DNA of 64,000 bases from the NCBI RefSeq assembly GCF_026212465.1, contig NC_080056.1:11141089-11205088 (forward strand), written 5' to 3'. Of the stretch, positions 57,571 to 64,000 are shown piece by piece. Both the position numbers and the translations under genes were made by a program. The stretch is from Amaranthus tricolor (lineage: Eukaryota; Streptophyta; Magnoliopsida; Caryophyllales; Amaranthaceae). Each line of letters begins with the position of its first letter. The stretch's first letter is position 1. The notes under the pieces are model-generated. The model searched no databases, was not told the DNA's origin, and was given only the letters and a program-made list of their open reading frames with translations.

Positions 57571-57960
57571 CTACATAGCATAGCCAACAAGACAACATTT
57601 TCCATCAGCATAAACATCATCATAGATAATTAAATAAAAGTTAGAATGCTCATGTGTTAAGACCACGGAGTGTCGTCTTGCGTGGCCACTTTGGTTTAGG
57701 TTCCACCTTCTCAAGTAATGCATAATCCTCCTCATCTGGTAAACCGTAGTACCAAGGTGGGGGTTCTTGTTCAGGATCATCAAGAGAATTTAATTCCCTA
57801 CAATTCAAATAATAATGATCATACCACGAACCAAAGATATTGTCATATTTCATACATTCTCTTTAGATATCAGTTAATGAGTCAAGCGATTTTTCCTTTG
57901 TTTTCATCTCCAAAGGCAACAAAGCAACGTATTCTTATATAGCAACAAAAACAGAACAGA
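57571..57960 (-). other. Putative antisense short reading frames in MLE-1
   Basis: Minus strand: a frame with VALLPLEMKTKEKSLDSLTD, ending in TAA near 57866, followed by a 67-residue frame at 57853-57650. The second has GSWYDHYYLN, DPEQEPPPWYYGLP and VEPKPKWPRK. They lie downstream of a TATA-bearing antisense promoter-like region at about 59.5 kb. Acidic, proline/tryptophan-containing, no family recognised. Parts resemble the antisense frame in MLE-2. Coding status unproven. Confidence 0.35.
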
Positions 57961-58660
57961 GGAAGTAGACATAATAAAAATATGATCAATATTAATAGAC
58001 ATAATAAAAATTGATCAAAAATCAACCATTTACATTAGTTTAAGATAACATCAAACTACAGCAAAACTGCTCAATATTAAAATAAACATAATAAAAAACT
58101 GATCAACATAATAGACATAATAAAAAACTGATCAAAATTCAACCATTTACATTAGTTTAACATAACTACAAACTACAGCAAAACAGATCAAACTCAATAA
58201 ACCAAGAAACACAACATTTTAGCCTCAAAAGGACAGGAAAAATCTGATCAATATTAATAGACATAATAAAAATTTGAACTACATTAACAGACATAATAAA
58301 AAATTGCTCAATATTAAAATAGACATAATAAAAAACTGATCAACATTAATAGACATAATAAAAAGCTGATCAAAATTCAACCATTTACATCAATTTAACA
58401 TAACTACAAACTACAACAAAACAGATCAAACTCAATAAACCAAGAAACACAACATTTTAGCCTCAAAAGGATAGGAAAAATCTGGTCAATATTAATAGAC
58501 ATAATAAAAATCAAAACTACTTAACAGACATAATAAAAAACTGCTCAATATTAAAATAGACATAATAAAAAACTGATCAACATTAATAGACATGATAAAA
58601 AAACTAATCAAAATACAACCATTTATATTAGTTTAACATAACTACAAACTACAACAAAAA
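57960..58660. repeat. About 238-bp tandem repeat built of AGACATAATAAAAAACTGATC words
   Basis: AACATTTTAGCCTCAAAAGGA recurs at 58213 and 58451, and CCATTTACATNAGTTTAACATAAC-type words at 58142, 58380 and 58618, giving a period of 238 bp. A shorter first unit begins at 58024. Within units, ATTAATAGACATAATAAAAA is repeated several times. Lies in MLE-1, within the putative antisense leader or intron. Confidence 0.85.
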
Positions 58661-59399
58661 AAAAAACATGACATAAGACAATAACAGAACAGTTAAAAAT
58701 TTTAAAAAAATCAACATAAAAATAACATGCAAGATTATCATAATTAAAAACAAATCAATTAAAGTACTACAAAAAGATCGTGATATTCGAATTAAAACCA
58801 AGAGATAATCCAAAAAAAAAACATTATCAAAATCAAAATCAGATCAAAATAAACATGACATAAGACTACAAAAGAGCAGATCGAAATCAAATAAATAATC
58901 AACATACAAACAACATGCATGATTATCATAAATGAAAGCAGATCAGGTGATGTACTAAAATCTGATCATGATTTTCGGATTAAAAATAAATCAAAGAGAT
59001 AATAAAAAAAAAAGATAATGATATAAGACTAAAACACAACAGATCGATTTAAAACAAATCAACATAAAAACAAAATGCAAGATTATCATAAATGAAAACA
59101 GATTAGGTAAAGTACTAAAAGCAGATAATGATTTTCGGATTAAAAGCAGATCATGATTTCGGATTAAAAAAAAACAAAGAGATAGTAAAAAAAACATAAT
59201 CAAAATCAAAATAAACCCCAAATCAGAACCAAGAGTAAAAAGACCATACCAGATGATGATTAAACCGAAATAGATCATGATTAAACCAAAATACATGAAA
59301 GCAAAGAGTAAAAAGACTATACCAGAACCAACAGGATCAAATCGAAAAACCCAGATCTAATGCAAAACCAAATACAAAACCAAAGAAAATTAAATCCCC

Positions 59400-59565
59400 A
59401 TTTCGTGAACGATTAGTACTTGTTAAAGAAAGAATTAAAATCAAATCCAAAGCCAAAGAATTTGTTCTGAGAATTGTTAGAGAAAGAGAGACTAAGAGAG
59501 AGAGAGAAGGGGATGGACGTGTGATTAGGGTTAGAACTGGGGTGGGGGGATTGGTTTATATAGAA
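59400..59565 (-). promoter_or_regulatory. Antisense promoter-like region of MLE-1
   Basis: On the minus strand TATATAAA lies at 59561-59554, followed by a CT-rich leader (TCTCTCTCTCTCTTAGTCTC, about 59505-59485), the usual look of a plant pol II start region. About 425 bp inside the right TIR and directed toward the transposase gene. Confidence 0.45.
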
Positions 59566-60952
59566 GGTGGCATCTTTTAGGTTTTTTAAATCAACGGTTA
59601 GATCAAAGCCAAAGCAAATCTGACGGTGGATATCAATCCCACCATTAATGTGAGGAAATTGGAAAAGTGGGTTTAAATGGGAGAAATAATTTAATTGGGA
59701 TGGTGTGTTTAAATGGGAGAAATAATTAATTGGGATTGTGGGTTTAATGGGAGATTAGGTGGGTTTTTAATGGGAGAAATAAATATGGAGGGAATATTAA
59801 TTTTAGTTGGAAATAGATAAAGATCAAATAATAGTAGGTATAAAAGTTAATGAGGTATATAGTAGGATAAAAATAGGGGTAGGTAGAATTTTAAATGATT
59901 GTTTTATTACCAAAAATAGAAATGTAGCAAGTAATATGAAATTGCCAAAAATAGAAAATGTAGCGGATATTATGGAACGGAGGAAGTATTAACTCTGTTT
60001 CAAATTACTTATACCATTCAACATATTACACTATTCATTTGTTATCTTTAATTTGTGATTATTTTTAATCTATAAGTTAAAATATAGTCAAGTAGGATCT
60101 TGTTTGATTTATTTTAATGCAGAAATTATTAATACTCCCTCCGAACCATTTTAATTGTCCCATTTGCTTGGGCACGGTTATTAAGGATGGTGTGGGGTCC
60201 ATTAAAAAGGTGGTAGTTGGGTATTTTTAAGTGATTGGATTAATTGTTAATGATTTCCTCCTTTTGCTTAATAAAGTAGATAGAATTGAATTTTGGAGGG
60301 AAAATTGGGTTTCACATTTCCAATAAAATTAATTGATATTAATACATTTCCGAGATTATTATAATTAACAAACCATCAAACTACTTAATTTAAATTACAA
60401 AAAATTACATCAAATAAATTACAAAAACCATCAAAATCATAAAATAAACTAAGTCTTCAATTCTTCCTTGATTTCTTGAACGTTTTTTGAACGACAACTG
60501 AAAACGAGCAACCCTCTCGCCACATGTGCATGCGGATATTAAATCTTTCGTTGACTTTAGATTTAAAAAAAAACATGGTATGCATTTAGTGTTCAAAATT
60601 AATTAAATAGCTACAAAAAATCTGAAGGTTTTGATTTTGAAAAGAAACCATCAATGAAACTGGAATCCACATAAACTCAGCAATCATCAACAGACAGAGG
60701 AGCCAATCAGCCAAGTAACATTGTAGGAAGCACATCAGTAAGATCCAGAGAGTTGAAACCCAATTTTGTAGAATGGCGCCAAATTAAAAAAAAAATTGCG
60801 TCTATACAACACCTCAAAACACCAAGATCATTGCATCTATATAATAAAAGCATTAAATAAAGTTAGGAACTCAAATTAATTTCCACCAACCGACATTGAA
60901 GTACAATCATGGTTAAAAAAAAGAGCTAGATCATTTTAGTAGGAGTCAAATA

Positions 60953-62478
60953 ATGCATGGGCTTTTATTGTCACTAAACAGTAAAGGGAAGCCAGCACAC
61001 GGGGTCATCAATAAAATTGCCAAGAAGTACAATGTGCATAAGAGGACAGTAGGAAGGATATGGAGACAAATTCGGGATTAAAAAAAGAATAATCAAGTAC
61101 CAATAACTGTCAACAACAAGAAGAAAGGCAGCAAAGGAAGGCCATCCATCCCCTTTGATGAAAAAAATTTCAAGTCAATTGAAAAGGCGAAGAAGACAAG
61201 TTTAGCAGCACTGTCAAAGGCCATAGGAGTTAGGCAAACCACAATTTGCAGATGGAAAAGAAAAAAGTACTTTCAAAAGCACACCAACGCAATCAAACCG
61301 TTACTTAACGACAAAAATAAACTCGACAGGTTAATTATTTGTCTTACTAGTTGCATTTTAGATGAGAAACAAGCAACTTCACATTTAATGACATGTCAAA
61401 TGTAGTGCACATAGATGAAATGTTGTTTTTACATTACAAGGACACAACAAACATTTTATCTGACTCCAGATGAAATAGAGCCACATAGAGAAATCCAATC
61501 TAAAAGATTTGTACCTAAGATCATGTTTATGTGTGCCGTTGCAAGACCAATCTTTTCTAGTGAAGGTGAGATGATTTTTGATGGAAAGATAGGCATATTT
61601 CCTTTTACACATGAAGTGGCAGCACAAAGAAATTCAAAAAACAGGAAGAGAGGAGAGCCAGAAACCAAACTAATACAATCAATCACTAAAGTACACACGA
61701 GAGATATGATTGTGCACAAGATATTACTAGCAATTAGAAGTAAATGGCCACCACATTTAAGCAAAACGATATTCATTCAACAGGACAATACTAAGCCCCA
61801 CATTTTAGATGATGATGTAGTGTTTAGAGAGGTGGCAACACTTGATGGATTTTGCTTCCACTTAGTGCAACAACCTCCTAACTCACCAGATATGAATGTG
61901 CTTGACTTAGGGTTCTTTAGGTCAATACAATCATTACAACATCAAAAATTAGCATATAACTATGCACAATTAGTAAACGCAGTGAGTGCAGCATTTGACA
62001 ATCTACATCCAAACGCATTGAAGTATGTATGAATCACACTATAACATGTAAAGTTGAGGTTATTAAGAACCTAGGTGGTATAGATTATGACATTCCACAC
62101 ATGAACAAATCAAAACTTGCAAGGTAAGAGAGACTCCCACATTGTTTGGGGGTACAAAAGGAAATTATTTACGAGGCAATACATTATCTAGACACAAAGG
62201 TAGATGAAACTACATTTGAGATCATTTTATTTTACTTGGGGATCAAAGACGAACCATTTTTCCATCAACATCATTTACCAACAGCATCCATAGAAACAAT
62301 AGCAACATCACACACAACAGCAACCACAGAGCCAACAACAACACCACAAACAATATTATCAGCAGAAGCAAGAGATGCAATAGATATCCTAGCAACAAAT
62401 GAAGCAACAACACCAACAAAAGAAACAACAACACCAACACCAAATCCATCTACATCAACAGAAGCAGCACCAGCATGA
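60953..62478 (+). pseudogene. Mariner-like transposase of MLE-2, N-terminally truncated and frameshifted
   Basis: The first HTH, KPAHGVINKIAKKYNVHKRT (about 60993-61052), ends at TAA near 61078. The second part has RPSIPFDEKNFK and TSLAALSKAIGVRQTTICRW (about 61190-61260). Then VVHIDEM (first Asp, about 61412), IFIQQDNTKPH (about 61770-61805) and NSPDMNVLDLGFF (about 61880-61920). TGA ends the main frame at 62030-62032. The C-terminal homology continues in another frame (VIKNLGGIDYDIPHMN, LPHCLGVQKEIIYEAIHYLD) and into a Thr/Ala/Pro-rich tail to 62478. The acidic N-terminal region of MLE-1 is not seen. Catalytic residues remain but the gene is broken. Confidence 0.85.
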
Positions 62479-63113
62479 ACACCAGTAACATGTAAATAGG
62501 ACACACATGAGTATACTTTTGGGTTACCTTTTGTACTCACTTTTGGGTTACATTGTTAGGTAAATGTTTAGGTCTAAACACGATGTAGAAATTAAATCAT
62601 GAAGTTGTTTAACCGTAAACATTTAGAAGGAAATGTCAGATTTAACAATTTATTGATGGCTTCAAAAACAAAATGAAAACGAATTCATCTCAGAGAACAA
62701 ATTGCACTCATCACAGATAACCCAAATCCCATACTAATTGCCTCCTTCATCTGGTAAGAACATAGCCTCCTAAACATAATGTTTGGTGGCTTATGAACTG
62801 AAAACCCTAGATTGGTGGCAAAATAAGTGGATTTAGGGATTTTGTAGCTATAATCAATTGTTTACCCTCAAAAAAAAAACCATAGGGCAACAAAAACAGA
62901 ACACGAACATAAACATGCATACCATACAAACCACATAAACAAAATCATCATTAGTCATAGAGGAAAGATGTATCCATACGAGAAAATGGGCCTCGAACAT
63001 CAAATATCAGACACCAAATCATCATCATCCAATGATTCTTCATCTGAGGAGGGGAACAAGGTCTCAATGTATAGGTCTTGAAGATCCAGTTATAAATCAA
63101 ACATACCCTACAT

Positions 63114-63287
63114 TTATTCATCTTTGGAAGTTATACTTCTTCCCCAGTTAGGATCCGTTTCAACAGAAGTCGTAGGAGATGGAGGTAGGCAATTGTAGAA
63201 GTCGAACCATGGGTTAGGAGGTCCAATCGTAGGATCACTTTCTTGGGACGAAGACAACCAAGAAAGACAAGACCTTGGTGACGCCAT
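63114..63287 (-). CDS. Putative small antisense protein of MLE-2 (57 aa)
   Basis: ATG at 63287 starts MASPRSCLSWLSSSQESDP, followed by GPPNPWFDFYNCLPPSP and VETDPNWGRSI, stop at 63114. Upstream on the minus strand is a CT-rich leader (63480-63300) containing TCTGGGTTTTTCGA just before the ATG. The same 14 bases occur in the antisense leader of MLE-1 at 59355-59342. A further acidic frame (FPSSDEESLDDDDLVSDI) follows at about 63070-63015 and could be a second exon. No family recognised; a product is plausible but unproven. Confidence 0.4.
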   Translation of the reverse strand: MASPRSCLSWLSSSQESDPTIGPPNPWFDFYNCLPPSPTTSVETDPNWGRSITSKDE

Positions 63288-63725
63288 GTTCGAAAAACCC
63301 AGAAAAGTAAAGAACAAACCCAGATCTTAAAAACCCCTAAAATTATTAGGGTTTCAAACGAAGACGAAGATGGTGGAAAAAAATGAAGATGAAGATGATA
63401 AAAGTTAAACAGTAAGAATGGGGATGAAGATGAAGATCATTGAAGAAGATGAAGAAAAAATCAAACGTTGAAGATGAAGATGAGAGAGGAAGAGATAGGG
63501 TTTCAGTTATAGGTATTAAAAAGGGAGGGAATAATTAAGATTATTAGTGTTGAGTTATTTACTTAATTAGTTGGGTAACTAAGATATATGGGGGTATATT
63601 CGTAATTACGTGTGTGAACTAAGGGTATTTAGGTAAAAAAAAGATTGACAAAAATAGAAATGTGACAATTGATATGGTTTTGCCGAATAAGGAAATATGA
63701 CAACTAAATTGGTTCGGAGGGAGTA

Positions 63726-64000
63726 TCAAATTTTTATAATTCTTTACTACACATAATTAGAGATACTAAGAATTAAATTAGTATATTAAACTGCGTAAAA
63801 AGTCTAATGTAGCAAATATTTTAGAACAAGGGAAGTATGAGATGTACTATCTAACTTATATATGAGGTGCATCTCTTGATGAGACCATCTCAAACAACAA
63901 TTTATAAAAAATTAAATACCTATCAAATACTCTCTCCATTTCCTAATATTCTTCCCATTTAAAATATTCTATTTTAGAGAGAGAAATTTGATTAAGATTT
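63726..64000. other. AT-rich right edge
   Basis: No gene. GCATCTCTTGATGAGACCATCTC near 63870 again recalls the MITE family A end words. Confidence 0.4.

Larger units (their letters stand above)
55053..59988 (+). mobile_element. Plant mariner-like element MLE-1, complete ends, TA target
   Basis: Element 55055-59986 (4,932 bp) with TA at 55053-55054 and 59987-59988. The left end CTTCCTCAGTTCTGTTTTTC and the inverted right end CTTCCTCCGTTCCATAATAT are plant mariner/Stowaway termini. It contains a sense transposase relic (55410-56983), an antisense putative unit (59562-57571) and a tandem repeat between them. Confidence 0.88.
60133..63725 (+). mobile_element. Plant mariner-like element MLE-2, complete ends, TA target
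   Basis: Element 60135-63723 (3,589 bp) with TA at 60133-60134 and 63724-63725. The left end CTCCCTCCGAACCATTTTAA and the inverted right end CTCCCTCCGAACCAATTTAG are nearly identical. Contains a sense transposase relic and an antisense frame with a leader, in the same arrangement as MLE-1, from which it is separated by 148 bp. Confidence 0.9.

Noticed and set aside
62243..62449. Leu-rich antisense frame
   Set aside because: Reverse reading of the Thr/Ala/Pro-rich C-terminal tail of the MLE-2 transposase.

Overview
The window is nuclear DNA of a flowering plant, most likely a eudicot. It is AT-rich, its genes have GT-AG introns, and the four host genes it carries have clear plant relatives. 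A plant promoter grammar (telo-box plus site II) sits upstream of the ribosomal fusion gene, and most of the remaining sequence is transposon-derived. I cannot name the species from sequence alone.

Host genes. (1) A ubiquitin-60S ribosomal protein L40 fusion, minus strand, five exons, 5864-8139. (2) A TLC-domain membrane protein, plus strand, 20745-24945, whose second exon looks damaged. (3) A TBC (Rab-GAP) protein, plus strand, 42131-47418, with two candidate first exons. (4) A tail-anchored cytochrome b5, minus strand, three coding exons plus a 5' UTR intron, 50319-53221. They form no operon or shared pathway; they are ordinary housekeeping or membrane-trafficking genes separated by repeats. 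A broken fragment of a zeta-carotene desaturase gene lies at about 16.3 kb.

Repeat layout. 1-2.6 kb: decayed hAT transposase running off the left edge. 2.6-5.5 kb: two copies of one MITE, a foldback element built from CGCTGTTAGTAACAGCG-type palindromes, and a probable solo LTR. 8.4-10.4 kb: a MULE-type foldback with a perfect 9-bp target duplication and a microsatellite core, then a small hAT element inserted in the palindrome motif. 10.8-13.9 kb: a young, non-autonomous copia element that has kept gag and protease only. 14-19 kb: older LTR debris and AT-rich sequence. 19.9-30 kb: several MITE families. 30.4-37.4 kb: a complete CACTA element (TSD ACT) inserted in a decayed antisense copia polymerase gene. 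38-41.7 kb: MITEs, a foldback element and a coding-like remnant. 47.7-49.2 kb: a second, antisense LTR of the family seen at 4 kb. 53.6-54.8 kb: an element with GGACACGG-rich ends close upstream of cytochrome b5. 55.05-63.72 kb: two plant mariner-like elements (MLEs) lying 148 bp apart, each with a TA duplication and a disabled DD39D-type transposase. Each also has a putative antisense promoter and leader near its 3' end with short antisense reading frames.

The most unusual features are the antisense transcription units in the two mariner elements, the foldback families built of short palindromes, and the copia LTR packed with GGTCGAGC motifs. All coordinates come from reading by eye; splice sites were checked for phase, but no alignment was run.
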